The position numbers and the translations under genes were made by a program. Positions 36,076 through 45,050 of a stretch of DNA of 64,000 nt are shown in pieces. Source of the stretch: CAWGMT01 sp963823675. Lineage in GTDB: Bacteria; Planctomycetota; Planctomycetia; Isosphaerales; Isosphaeraceae. Numbering within the stretch: the stretch's first letter is position 1; every line of letters begins with the position of its first letter. The DNA lies in NCBI GenBank assembly GCA_963823675.1, contig CAWGMT010000026.1, positions 1 through 64,000 of the forward strand. Direction: 5' to 3'. Below the pieces are notes generated by a model, which was not told the origin of the DNA, made no database searches, and saw nothing but the letters and a program-made list of their open reading frames with translations.

Positions 36076-37539
36076 TCACCGGCCGCCGCCCTCAGGAGCG
36101 CGAGCCGAACGGAGCGTACGTACGTACCGGAATCCATAGGTCTCGAGCGGCTGCGACGGCGCGCTGCGGTCGCGGTAGGCCGAGCGGAGCGCGGTCGCCG
36201 GACTGTTGAACGCGCCGCCCCGCAGGACGACCTCCGCTTCCGGAGCCGCGCTTTTCGCACCCTCGCCGACCGATGCCGCGCTCACGCCACGGCTCTCACG
36301 GGCGTAGCGATCTTCGGTCCACTCGAACGCGTTGCCGAGCATGTCGAAGAGGCCCAGGTCGTTCGGCTTCAACTGGCCGACGGGATGGGCGTTCTGGGCG
36401 CCGTTGCCGAGGAACCACGCGTACCTTTCCAGCATACGATCCGAGGCGCCGTACGGCCGTGGCGCCCGCGAATCGGCGCGGCACGCGTATTCCCACTCGC
36501 GCTCCGAGGGCAGCCGGTAGCCCAGCCCGTCCGGATGAGGGACCGCAAGCTGCCTTCCCCGGATGAGGTAATACGGCTCGAGCTTCTCGCTCCGGCTGAG
36601 CCAATTGCAATAAGCGGCCGCGGACGGCCAGTTGACGCCCAGGACAGGACATTGAGCGCATGATGAGGACGCGCTGCCCGCGCCGGATCGGCGAACGTTC
36701 CGGTCGGATGCAAGAAATCGCGCGAACTGCGCCTCGGTCACCTCGCGAGTCGCGATCGCGAATGAGCGGTCAAGCCAAACGCGATGGATCCGCTCGTCTG
36801 ATTCGTGGCCATACTCGTCGTCGGGCGAGCCCATCTCGAACTCGACCGGATTCGCAACGACGACGACGGCCATGGTCACGCCCTGGGAATTGACAAACCA
36901 GTTCCGGCCGGCCGGGATCGCTCGCCCGCGCCATGAGTCGTCGAGCGAATCGAGCTCCGGGCCCAGGTCCCACTTCCGGCGCAAGAGCCAGTCAATGGCC
37001 GAGTGGAGCCCTGGGTCTGCGTCGCGTGCATAGAGTTGCAGCAGTCGCTCCGCCACGCTGCGGCGAACCGCGCTCGGCACGCTCGCGGGCAAGTATTCTC
37101 CGAACGCCAGCACGAGCGCGCGACGCACGGCGGCGTCCGTCTCGACCACGAGACGGGCAGCCAGATCACGTGGCTCGACGCCATAAGCCGCGAGGGTGTG
37201 GATCAGCTCGGTCCGGACGCCCGGGTCAAGAGAATGGCCGCGCCCGAGTAACGGCCAGGCGCGATCCGCGGGCCCCAGGACGATCAGGGCGGCCGCGATA
37301 CGCCCGCGGCGGCGCGCATGGCCTTCAGTGGGCGGGGCCGCTCTGTCAATCTCCGCCAGCAGGACAGGCGCGGCCTTCCGGGGATCGCCCAGAGCGCGGC
37401 GGATCTCCAGGAAGTCGTCCGGGCTGGCGTCGCCGATCAATTCCGCCAGGTATTCCACGTTCGCGGGGTCAACGATCAGGAGGGCCAGGGCGGCGTTGCG
37501 ACGGGCCGTGCCAGATTCCGGTGAACGCGGGTTCGCCAT
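36076..37539 (-). CDS. SUMF1/formylglycine-enzyme-like protein, probably the C-terminal half of a kinase fusion
   Basis: 487 aa from the ATG at 37539. Residues 1-220 are helical repeats (HEAT-like: LLIVDPANVEYLAELIGDAS, LAARLVVETDAAVRRALVLA). Residues about 230-480 form an FGE-sulfatase fold (FEMGSPDDE, RLPSEREWEYACRA, LFDMLGNAFEWTED, VVLRGGAFNSPATALRSAYR). The active-site cysteines of true FGE (near the end, in the SYC/CH region) are not present, so it is probably a non-catalytic family member. The frame is continuous with the kinase upstream except for one TAA at 37582-37584; planctomycete homologues are often kinase-HEAT-SUMF1 fusions. Confidence 0.8.
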   Translation of the reverse strand: MANPRSPESGTARRNAALALLIVDPANVEYLAELIGDASPDDFLEIRRALGDPRKAAPVLLAEIDRAAPPTEGHARRRGRIAAALIVLGPADRAWPLLGRGHSLDPGVRTELIHTLAAYGVEPRDLAARLVVETDAAVRRALVLAFGEYLPASVPSAVRRSVAERLLQLYARDADPGLHSAIDWLLRRKWDLGPELDSLDDSWRGRAIPAGRNWFVNSQGVTMAVVVVANPVEFEMGSPDDEYGHESDERIHRVWLDRSFAIATREVTEAQFARFLASDRNVRRSGAGSASSSCAQCPVLGVNWPSAAAYCNWLSRSEKLEPYYLIRGRQLAVPHPDGLGYRLPSEREWEYACRADSRAPRPYGASDRMLERYAWFLGNGAQNAHPVGQLKPNDLGLFDMLGNAFEWTEDRYARESRGVSAASVGEGAKSAAPEAEVVLRGGAFNSPATALRSAYRDRSAPSQPLETYGFRYVRTLRSARAPEGGGR

Positions 37540-37581
37540 GGATCTGAGCCGCTCGAGTACCAGCGCACGCAGAGGACGAAG

Positions 37582-39087
37582 TTAACCGGCGATCGGTCCG
37601 ACCTCCTTCACTGCGGCCGTCCGGAGCGCGGCGACCAGGGCGTCGGCCCGAAACCCCCGTTGTTCGGCAATCCGGAGCTGGTAATCGAAGAGCAGATACC
37701 CGATTGCGACGACGGCAACCGCCAGCGCGGCGGCCGCGGCTGCAACCGGCGTCCGATGCCGCGCCACCCACCTCCGAGCCCGAACCGGCCAGGGCTCCCT
37801 CCAGGCGGAAATGGGCTCGTCGGCCAACCAGTGCTCGATCTCGTCGGCCAGGGCACGCGGCGACGCGTACCGATCGTCGGGAGCACGGCTCTGCGCTTTC
37901 TGGCAGATGGCCGCAAGCGCGGCGGGAACGCGCTGGTTTACCTGGCGCGGCGGTGGGAATTCTCCCTGGCGGGCGTGCATCAGCATCGTGTACCTGTCGC
38001 CCCTGGCGATCGGCGGCCGGCCCGTGACGATGTGGTAGAGCGTCGCCCCCAGGCCGTAGACGTCGCTCTTCGTTCCCACCGAGCCGCCCTCCGCTTGCTC
38101 GGGGCTCATGTAAGGAATTGTTCCCAGTATCATGCCGTGCTGGGTCTCTTGGCACGACTCTTCTGGGCCCCGAACGACGGGATCACCCGGAGTCTCGGCC
38201 GCTGTCGCCAGGCCGCCCGCGCGCTTGGCCATGCCCCAATCGACGACCAGCGTCTCGCCGTACGGCCCGAGCAGAATGTTGCGCGGCTTGAGGTCGCGGT
38301 GGAGAACGCCCCGACTGTGGGCGTAGGCGACGACGTTGCAAACGTCAATGAACCGGCGGAGGAGCCGGCGCAATGCCAGCGCCCGCTCTCCCGGCTCGCG
38401 GGCAGGGCGCAAATCGGCCGCGTGAAAGCTCGTGATCGCTTCTTCGAGATCTTCGCCCTCGATGAAGCGCATCGCATAGAAGGGCCGGCCGCGCTCGTCC
38501 CGGCCCAGGCTGTAGACGGGAATGACGCCCGGATGCTCCAGCCGCCCGGTGACCTCGACCTCCCGCAAAAACCGCTGGCGAAATTCCGGATCGTCCGCGA
38601 ACTGGTCCTTCAGTTCTTTCAACGCCACCTGGCGGTGCAGCTCGAGGTCCAGCGCGACGCTGACCCGCCCGATACCGCCGTCGGCATGGTGGCGCAGCAC
38701 GCGAAACCGCGGATCGTGCGCCTTGGGCGCCGGCGTCGTCCCATCCGTCACTGGGCGAGACAGAGCGGCACCGCAGCTCGTGGGCGCGCCGCCCGCATAA
38801 AATTCGGTCGCCGGCGAGCCGGGCGGCCCCGTGAAGTTGCGGTCGATGACGTCGATCAAGTCGGGGAAACGGCGGCGATATGCCTCCACATCCGGAATCT
38901 CGCCATGGCGACTGCGTAACTCCCGCTCGACGATCAGGAGCTCCTCGAAGAGCCGCCCGCGCGTTTCGCCGGTCGCGCCAGCCAGATAATCTTCAATCGC
39001 GGGCGCCTGCCCGGCTTTCCAGGCGCGCTCGAACCGGTCGGCCACCAGGTCGATCTCGCTTGATTCGCCGTTCGGTCCATCGCTCAT
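37582..39087 (-). CDS. Hanks-type Ser/Thr protein kinase, ends at an in-frame TAA
   Basis: 501 aa. N-terminal planctomycete adapter (DRFERAWKAGQAPAIEDYLA, about 18-90), then kinase domain at about 130-410: glycine loop GGIGRVSVALD, Lys in QVALKELKD, catalytic loop VLHRDLKPRNILLG, VDWGMAK (DWG for DFG), IPYMSPEQAEG, DVYGLGATLYHIVTGRPP. One membrane span (AAAAALAVAVVAIGYLLF, about 455-473). After it only about 30 residues remain before TAA. Beyond the stop the same frame reads LRPLRALVLERLRS into the SUMF1-like ATG. The ECF sigma gene lies 160 bp upstream. Confidence 0.87.
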   Translation of the reverse strand: MSDGPNGESSEIDLVADRFERAWKAGQAPAIEDYLAGATGETRGRLFEELLIVERELRSRHGEIPDVEAYRRRFPDLIDVIDRNFTGPPGSPATEFYAGGAPTSCGAALSRPVTDGTTPAPKAHDPRFRVLRHHADGGIGRVSVALDLELHRQVALKELKDQFADDPEFRQRFLREVEVTGRLEHPGVIPVYSLGRDERGRPFYAMRFIEGEDLEEAITSFHAADLRPAREPGERALALRRLLRRFIDVCNVVAYAHSRGVLHRDLKPRNILLGPYGETLVVDWGMAKRAGGLATAAETPGDPVVRGPEESCQETQHGMILGTIPYMSPEQAEGGSVGTKSDVYGLGATLYHIVTGRPPIARGDRYTMLMHARQGEFPPPRQVNQRVPAALAAICQKAQSRAPDDRYASPRALADEIEHWLADEPISAWREPWPVRARRWVARHRTPVAAAAAALAVAVVAIGYLLFDYQLRIAEQRGFRADALVAALRTAAVKEVGPIAG

Positions 39088-39247
39088 GCCGGCCCCCCGC
39101 GCGAAACCAAATCCCGATCAAGACTACTGTGTCGTCAACCTTCGATTGAGGGGTAGCGAGCGGGGAGACCTTCCGTCGCGGGCAGGGCGGCGGCCCTACG
39201 CGTGCCCGGAGACCCGCGCCGAGCAGCCCGCCAATGAAAGGCTGCCA

Positions 39248-39870
39248 CTAATCGGCCGCGTCGTCGTATCGAGCCCACCTGGCCCGGATGCGCTCCAGCT
39301 TGCGCTCGATCGTGCGCTCGGTGCAGTCGTCCAGCTCCCGTGCGATCTCCTTGTTCGTGTAACCTTCGAGCTTGCGCAAGGCAATTTGCCGCAGGACCGG
39401 GTCGCCCAAGGCGCGAAGGCGATTTTCGAGCGCCTCGTTCAAGGCCGCCGCATCGTCGGGCGTAGGCTCGGAGGCATCCAGCTCTTCGAGAACCCACCCG
39501 TTGGCGTCCGAATCCGGGCTGGCGGGCTGGCGCATTCGCGGCGGTAGTCGCGAGCCTGCTGGCGGTGGCGCCTGGCCGTGTTCCGAGCCTTGCGCAGCGT
39601 TACCGTGACCAGCAGCTTCCAGAGGTCGTCGCGACCGAATAGCTCGAAGCTTCCGCGCTGCTGCCGCAGGCAAAAGCTCGCGTACATGCTCTGGAGCACG
39701 TCCTCCTCATCTTCCCGGTGGAGCAGCCGATGGTCGAGGTGATGCCGAGCCAGGTTCAAGAGCGCGGGCACATAGCGCTCCCACACTCGGCGCGCCGCTT
39801 CGTCGCGCACTACCGAGTCGTCCGACCGCAGTAGCTCGATCAGCCTGGTGACCGATCCCGGCGTGTCCAT
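39248..39870 (-). CDS. ECF-type RNA polymerase sigma factor (one frameshift)
   Basis: From the ATG at 39870 the first frame gives region 2 (VTRLIELLRSDDSVVRDEAA, LNLARHHL, EDEEDVLQSMYASFCLR) and RDDLWKLLVTVTLRKARNTA. At about 39540 it shifts; region 4 follows as LRQIALRKLEGYTNKEIARE and CTERTIERKLERIRARW, a helix-turn-helix, ending at 39248. Joined length is about 207 aa. This is the planctomycete ECF group often encoded beside Ser/Thr kinases, as here. The kinase may control it (inference). Confidence 0.82.
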
Positions 39871-40049
39871 CGTGGGTGCCCTTGCTTGTTCTCGGGTGAC
39901 GCCAGCGGCGACCTTTCCAGGCTGGATGATACCACACCTCCCGCGAACGATCAAAACACGTGTCGGGTTCTGGCCCGCGGAGGTGATGAGCTTAGCGCGG
40001 GTTCGTGACGGCTGGCGATTGGCGTCGTCATCTCGAAAGCAGGTGGGCC

Positions 40050-41468
40050 ATGACTGCGATCCGAACTGAAGCACAGGTAACGACGATCGAGCGGTCGATT
40101 CGTCGGCTGCGCACGCGCAAGATCACGCTGCCGCAACTCGTCGCGGCGACCTACCTGATGGTCGCGGGCGGTCCTTACGGCCTCGAGGAAATCGTCGGAC
40201 AGGCCGGCTACACCGGAGCAATCCTGATCCTGCTTCTGACCCCACTCATCTGGAGCATGCCCACGGCGCTCTTGGTCAGTGAGCTCTCGAGCGCCCTGCC
40301 GGAATCGGGTGGGTATTACGCGTGGGTGAAACGCGCTCTGGGGCCGTTCTGGGGCTTCCAGGAGGCGTGGCTTTCCCTGCTCGCCAGCGTCTTCGACATG
40401 GCGATCTATCCGACGCTCTTCACGCTCTATCTGGCGCGCCTCTTTCCGGCCCTGGGCGAAGGGACCATGCCGATTGTCGCCGGCGGTTGCGTGATCGCCG
40501 TCTGCGCAGCGGTCAACCTCCGCGGGGCAGGGGCGGTGGGGATTTCCTCGGTCTTCTTCACTCTGGCCCTCTTGAGCCCGTTCGCCGTCGTGATCTGGAA
40601 AGCCTGGTGGCTGCCCGCCGTGCCGGCGCGTGCAGCGGCCGCTGGCAACCTCGACTTGCTCGGCGGCATTCTCATCGCCATGTGGAATTACATGGGATGG
40701 GACAATTCGTCTACGGTCGCGGGCGAGGTGGATCGGCCTGAGCGGACCTACCCGCTAGCGATGACGGTCGCGGTGGTCCTGGTCGCCCTCACGTATGTGC
40801 TCCCGATCCTGGCTGTGCGCCACCTCGGGATTGCCCCGTCGGAGTGGTCGACCGGCTCCTGGGCCGGCGTGGCTCGCGCGGTCGCCGGCCCGTGGCTGGA
40901 GATCGGTATCATCGTCGGCGGCATGTTGAGCGCGCTCGGCATGCTCAATGCCTTGATCCTGTCATACACGCGAATCCCACCGGCCCTGGCACAGGACGGT
41001 TACCTGCCGGCGATCTTTGCCCGCAGAAACGCCCGGACCGGCGCTCCCACGGTCTCGATCGTCGTCTGCGCCATCGGCTGGGGGCTCGCCCTCAACCTGG
41101 GCTTCGAGCGCCTGATCGAGCTCGACCTGCTCCTGTACGGCTTGAGCCTCATCCTCGAATTCGTCGCGCTTTTCGTGCTGCGCATTCGCGAGCCCGCTCT
41201 TCCGAGACCCTACCGCGTCCCTGGCGGGCTCGCGGGCGCGGCCCTGCTGGGCGTCGCTCCGACGACGTTGATCGTCCTGGCCTTGATTCGCAACGGCAAC
41301 GAGCGCGTCGGGCCGGTGAGCGCTCTGGCCTTCGGCCTGGCGCTGGTGGCCGCCGGATGCCTGGTTTACGTCGTGTCACGGTTGGTTCTGACCGAGCGTT
41401 GCGCCAGTAAGGCCAATTCTTGCCAAGCGACCGCCGGGCACGGAGGCCCGGACCACTGGGAAAACTGA
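40050..41468 (+). CDS. APC-family amino-acid/polyamine permease
   Basis: 472-aa inner-membrane carrier with about twelve hydrophobic spans. TM1 region LVAATYLMVAGGPYGLEEIV has the broken-helix GGPYG motif of the APC fold; SELSSALPESGGYYAWVKRA and AMWNYMGWDNSSTVAGEV are conserved signature blocks of the LAT/plant-polyamine-permease branch. The ATG at 40050 gives a short cytoplasmic N-terminus; an ATG 45 bases earlier is possible. Alone on the plus strand, divergent from the sigma factor gene. Confidence 0.87.
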   Translation: MTAIRTEAQVTTIERSIRRLRTRKITLPQLVAATYLMVAGGPYGLEEIVGQAGYTGAILILLLTPLIWSMPTALLVSELSSALPESGGYYAWVKRALGPFWGFQEAWLSLLASVFDMAIYPTLFTLYLARLFPALGEGTMPIVAGGCVIAVCAAVNLRGAGAVGISSVFFTLALLSPFAVVIWKAWWLPAVPARAAAAGNLDLLGGILIAMWNYMGWDNSSTVAGEVDRPERTYPLAMTVAVVLVALTYVLPILAVRHLGIAPSEWSTGSWAGVARAVAGPWLEIGIIVGGMLSALGMLNALILSYTRIPPALAQDGYLPAIFARRNARTGAPTVSIVVCAIGWGLALNLGFERLIELDLLLYGLSLILEFVALFVLRIREPALPRPYRVPGGLAGAALLGVAPTTLIVLALIRNGNERVGPVSALAFGLALVAAGCLVYVVSRLVLTERCASKANSCQATAGHGGPDHWEN

Positions 41469-41484
41469 GGAGATTCCTAGTGGA

Positions 41485-41502
41485 GCGGGCGTCCCTGCCC
41501 GC
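41485..41502. repeat. Short hairpin between convergent genes
   Basis: GCGGGC-GTCCCT-GCCCGC, 17 bp after the permease stop. It may terminate transcription or be a REP unit; no T run follows. Confidence 0.4.
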
Positions 41503-41590
41503 ATCGGGAGCTTCTTTTGCCGCGCAACGACCAGCAGATTCTGAGAATGGCGCTTGCGCAGCTCGACGGAACTCTCCTGAACCGCGCTCA

Positions 41591-42136
41591 TCAGGTCGCC
41601 GCTGCTCGAGGCGTCTGACACCTGGCGGCACGTTTCTTCGACACCCGGCCTCCCACCACCGCCACTAGCAGCAATGGCAGCGAGTTGATCGTGACAATCA
41701 GGGGGAAGCACGTCATATCGAAGAAAAATCTTGCATACGGCGATCCTTTCAGGAGCGCCTGTTCCAGTCCTGCGATGCCGTCGAGGTATAAACCGAACAC
41801 CGCCTGATCGACCGGGTTCTGCGCGTAAGCGAGAACCTGCCACGGTGCCAGCCAGCAGCAGAGCCAGTAGGCGAGACCGGCGGAGAGCCCAGCGGCGAGG
41901 AATCCGAATAGGAACGGGCGACTCCCCCGGCGGCTCAGCAGGCAAGCGAGGGTGAACGCGAAGACGCTGGATGCGACCAGCGTCCCTCTCATTCCGACGA
42001 TCATCCAAACGCCGTAACCTGATAAATCCGTCCTCCAGATCACGATGTCGATCGCCAGGAGTGCGATCCCCAAGCACATCGCTTCGATTGTAAAGCGTAT
42101 TCTTCGCACGGTTATTCTCGCCAGAATCGCGACCAC
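41591..42136 (-). CDS. Membrane protein of unknown function
   Basis: 181 aa with four hydrophobic segments (CLGIALLAIDIVIW, VASSVFAFTLACLL, FLFGFLAAGLSAGLAYWL, FPLIVTINSLPLLLVAVVGG) and a basic C-terminus. No family recognised. The start is a GTG at 42136 in a stretch that also encodes the end of a small frame on the same strand. Convergent with the permease gene. Confidence 0.55.
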   Translation of the reverse strand: MVAILARITVRRIRFTIEAMCLGIALLAIDIVIWRTDLSGYGVWMIVGMRGTLVASSVFAFTLACLLSRRGSRPFLFGFLAAGLSAGLAYWLCCWLAPWQVLAYAQNPVDQAVFGLYLDGIAGLEQALLKGSPYARFFFDMTCFPLIVTINSLPLLLVAVVGGRVSKKRAARCQTPRAAAT

Positions 42137-42240
42137 GTAATTCTCACGGTCTCGCCGATCGCCCAGCCGGTGTCAGTCACGATAGCAACCTGATCCAAAA
42201 GTCTCACGACCTGTTCGCGGGAGATTACCCCTTTGACCAT
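42112..42240 (-). CDS. Possible small protein overlapping the membrane protein start
   Basis: 42 codons starting ATG at 42240: MVKGVISREQVVRLLDQVAI then a Trp-rich end (WSRFWRE). It overlaps the next gene's start by about 25 bases. Protein-like but too short to prove; no ribosome site stands out. Confidence 0.3.
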   Translation of the reverse strand: MVKGVISREQVVRLLDQVAIVTDTGWAIGETVRITWSRFWRE

Positions 42241-42299
42241 CTTACTACAAACTGATCGAACGGGAAGTCTCGCTCCGCGCGAGCCACAAAACGTCGTTG

Positions 42300-42374
42300 A
42301 ACCCGGAGCCAACGGCGACGGCGACCGTGTAGGCTGGAGCGGTGAGTAAACGCCGTCGCCGTCGGCTCCGGGTT
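42300..42374. repeat. Long inverted repeat upstream of the SpoU gene
   Basis: 24-bp arms (AACCCGGAGCC[A/G]ACGGCGACGGCG), one mismatch, 27-base loop, ending 25 bp before the methyltransferase start codon. Would form a very stable hairpin in either transcript. Looks like a dispersed repeat unit more than a terminator (no T run). Confidence 0.7.
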
Positions 42375-42398
42375 AAACGAGTACAGAGGTCATGCCGC

Positions 42399-43202
42399 AT
42401 GGTGCGCATCCCCATCACCGATCTCGATGATCCCCGCATCGCCGTCTACCGCTCACTCAAGGCGAGCAACCAAACCCGCTGGCTCGGGCAGTTCGTGGTC
42501 GAGGGCGAGCGGCTGGTCGAGCGCCTTCTGTCCAGTTCGTTCCCGGTCGTATCGCTCTTGGTGACCGACCGCCGTGAGCCGCGTCTGGAGACGCGGGTGC
42601 CCGATCAAGTGCCGGTCTACGTTTTGCCGCACGCGTGGGTCGACGAGCTGGTCGGGTTCCGGTTCCACCGCGGCGCGCTGGCCTGCGGGGAACGACGGCC
42701 GTGGCCCGCGATCGGCGAGATTCTCGCCGCCCGCGCCGGCCGGCTCACGCTGGTGATCTGTCCCAAGCTATCAAACCCGGACAACCTGGGAACGATCGCT
42801 CGGATCGGCGACGTCTTCGGAATCGACGCTCTCATCGCTGGCCCCGAGTGTCCCGACCCGCTCTCGCGCCGGGTCCTGCGAGTTTCGATGGGTGCGGTCC
42901 TGAGGCTTCCCCTGGTCGTCTCGCAACAGCTCATGAAAGAGGCTGACAGGCTCGCCGCCGAACATGGCGTGGAATACTGGGCCGCCGTGGCCGACCCCGC
43001 CGCACAGCCGTTCGACCGACACACCCGGCCGGAGCGCCTGGGCTTGGTCCTGGGGGAGGAGGATCGCGGAATCGAGGCCGAATGGATCCAGAGATGTCAT
43101 CGGCTGGTGACGATCCCCATGCGGCCCGGCGCCAGCTCGCTGAATGTCGCCGTGGCGGCGGGGATCTTGATTTGCGGCCTGACTGGAAAGCCCGAGGCTT
43201 AG
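42399..43202 (+). CDS. TrmH/SpoU-family RNA 2'-O-methyltransferase
   Basis: 267 aa. N-terminal substrate-binding part (VRIPITDLDDPRIAVYRSLK, QFVVEGERLVERLL) and a SPOUT knot with the three motifs: NPDNLGTIARIGDVFGIDAL, LGLVLGEEDRGIEAEW and IPMRPGASSLNVAVAAGILI. Methylates a ribose in tRNA or rRNA using S-adenosylmethionine. The ATG at 42399 is chosen because the frame upstream is Arg-rich and lies inside the inverted repeat. Confidence 0.87.
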   Translation: MVRIPITDLDDPRIAVYRSLKASNQTRWLGQFVVEGERLVERLLSSSFPVVSLLVTDRREPRLETRVPDQVPVYVLPHAWVDELVGFRFHRGALACGERRPWPAIGEILAARAGRLTLVICPKLSNPDNLGTIARIGDVFGIDALIAGPECPDPLSRRVLRVSMGAVLRLPLVVSQQLMKEADRLAAEHGVEYWAAVADPAAQPFDRHTRPERLGLVLGEEDRGIEAEWIQRCHRLVTIPMRPGASSLNVAVAAGILICGLTGKPEA

Positions 43203-43458
43203 GTGCGCCGAGGTCGCCTTCCAGCTCCCGGGCCGCCACGGAACATTTACTGAGACGAATGCACATCGAGGGCGGGCCCGTCCCGCCGCGGTGGCGTTGT
43301 GGTATCATGGGACGACGCGGAGTGACTCGCCACGGAGCTGGGACGTCAACCCTGAGAAGGCATCTGTGCAGTCGACTGTGCATTAGCCCCGGCGTAACGG
43401 ATCGCGCAAGTAAACGTCCGGCTTTCCAGCCTGACATCCCTGGGAAGGGCTACATACC

Positions 43459-45036
43459 ATGTTCGACCAACTCTTCAGTCGGCTCGGGATCGCTGCGATC
43501 AACAGCGGTGTTTCGGGGCTCGACGGCCACGAACCCAGCACCGGCGCGATGATTCAATCGATCAACCCGGCGACCGGTCAGCCGCTGCCGGCGGTGCGGA
43601 CCGCTTCAACGGCCGATTACGAACGAATCGTGTGCCAGGCTGGCGAGGCTTTTCGGACGTGGCGCGCGGTGCCGCCTCCGCGCCGGGGCGAGATCGTCCG
43701 CCAGATCGGTATCGCTCTGCGCGCGCACAAGGCCGACCTGGGCCTGCTGGTCACCCTCGAAACAGGCAAGATTCGCTCGGAGGGCGGAGGCGAAGTACAG
43801 GAAATGATCGACATGTGCGACTTCGCCGTCGGCCTGTCGCGGCAATTGTACGGCTTGACCTTGGCCAGCGAGCGCAGCCAGCACCGGATGATCGAGCAGT
43901 GGCTGCCGCTAGGACCGATCGGAATCATCACCGCGTTCAACTTTCCTGTCGCCGTCTGGGCCTGGAACGCCATGGTCGCTGCGGTTTGCGGCGACACCAT
44001 GATCTGGAAGCCCTCCCCGCTCACCCCACTTTGTGCGATCGCCGTTCAACACATCGTCGATGAGGTCGCGCGGGCGAATGGCTGCGAGGGTGTCTTCAAC
44101 CTGTGCGTCGGGGATGCCGGCGATGTCGGTGCGCGCATGATCGAGGACCAAAGGCTCCCGCTGATCTCGGCGACAGGGAGTTGCCGGATGGGCCGAAGTG
44201 TGGCTGAGGTCGTCGGCTGCCGCCTGGGCCGCGTGCTCCTGGAGCTTGGAGGCAACAACGCGATCATCATCACGCCGAGTGCCGATCTCGAGCTGGCGAT
44301 CCGAGCGACCGTCTTCGCCGCGGTCGGCACGGCCGGCCAGCGCTGCACGACGGCGCGGCGGCTGATCGTGCACGAGTCGATTCATGACGTCGTGCTCAAG
44401 CGGCTCGCTGGGGCTTACGAGCGCGTCAAGATCGGCGATCCCTGGGACGACTCGGTCTTGATGGGGCCTTTGATCAGCGAGCAGTCGATCCAGGCGATGA
44501 TGGCGGCCTTGGGCGCGGCGAAAGTGCAAGGCGGCGAGATCGTGCGCGGCGGCAAGCGGCTGAATCGGCCGGGTTTTTTCGTCGAGCCAGCGCTGGTCAA
44601 GGCGCGCCCGGAGATGGCGATCGTGGGCGAGGAGACGTTCGCGCCGATTCTGTATGTGATGCGATACCGGTCGATCGACGAGGCGATCGCGATTCAGAAC
44701 CAGGTTGAGCAAGGCTTGACGTCGGCCATTTTCACCAACGACCTGCGGGAAGCCGAGTGGTTTCTTGCCGCCGAAGGGTCGGATTGTGGGATTGCCAACG
44801 TGAATATCGGAACCTCGGGAGCCGAGATTGGCGGGGCGTTCGGTGGTGAAAAGGCCACCGGCGGCGGGCGCGAGGCCGGCTCGGACGCCTGGAAAGCCTA
44901 CATGAGGCGCCAGACCTGCACGATCAACTTTGGCCGCGACCTGCCCCTGGCGCAGGGTGTGCGGTTTGAAGTGAGCGATCCAAAGGTGTCAGGAACCGAT
45001 TACATTGAGCCGGTCGGGCCGCGAAGCGGTTCCTGA
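43459..45036 (+). CDS. ALDH7-type aldehyde dehydrogenase (alpha-aminoadipic semialdehyde dehydrogenase-like)
   Basis: 525 aa. ITAFNFPVAVWAWNAMVAAV, cofactor loop ATGSCRMGRSVAEVV, catalytic Glu in LLELGGNNAI, catalytic Cys in FAAVGTAGQRCTTARR, and GAEIGGAFGGEKATGGGREA match the ALDH7/AmaB group, which oxidises alpha-aminoadipate semialdehyde or betaine aldehyde. The last ~20 residues (SDPKVSGTDYIEPVGPRSGS) are encoded by a 17-bp-arm inverted repeat, so the native C-terminus was replaced or extended by a repeat insertion. Confidence 0.88.
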   Translation: MFDQLFSRLGIAAINSGVSGLDGHEPSTGAMIQSINPATGQPLPAVRTASTADYERIVCQAGEAFRTWRAVPPPRRGEIVRQIGIALRAHKADLGLLVTLETGKIRSEGGGEVQEMIDMCDFAVGLSRQLYGLTLASERSQHRMIEQWLPLGPIGIITAFNFPVAVWAWNAMVAAVCGDTMIWKPSPLTPLCAIAVQHIVDEVARANGCEGVFNLCVGDAGDVGARMIEDQRLPLISATGSCRMGRSVAEVVGCRLGRVLLELGGNNAIIITPSADLELAIRATVFAAVGTAGQRCTTARRLIVHESIHDVVLKRLAGAYERVKIGDPWDDSVLMGPLISEQSIQAMMAALGAAKVQGGEIVRGGKRLNRPGFFVEPALVKARPEMAIVGEETFAPILYVMRYRSIDEAIAIQNQVEQGLTSAIFTNDLREAEWFLAAEGSDCGIANVNIGTSGAEIGGAFGGEKATGGGREAGSDAWKAYMRRQTCTINFGRDLPLAQGVRFEVSDPKVSGTDYIEPVGPRSGS

Positions 45037-45043
45037 CACCTTT
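44982..45043. repeat. Inverted repeat AAAGGTGTCAGGAACCG, overlapping the aldehyde dehydrogenase stop
   Basis: Two perfect 17-bp arms (44982-44998 and 45027-45043) with a 28-base loop. It encodes the protein's last residues and sits between convergent genes, so it may also end both transcripts. The AGGTGTCAGGAACC core resembles the REP units tied to Y1/RAYT transposases in other genomes (from memory, not searched). Confidence 0.8.
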
Positions 45044-45050
45044 CCACACC

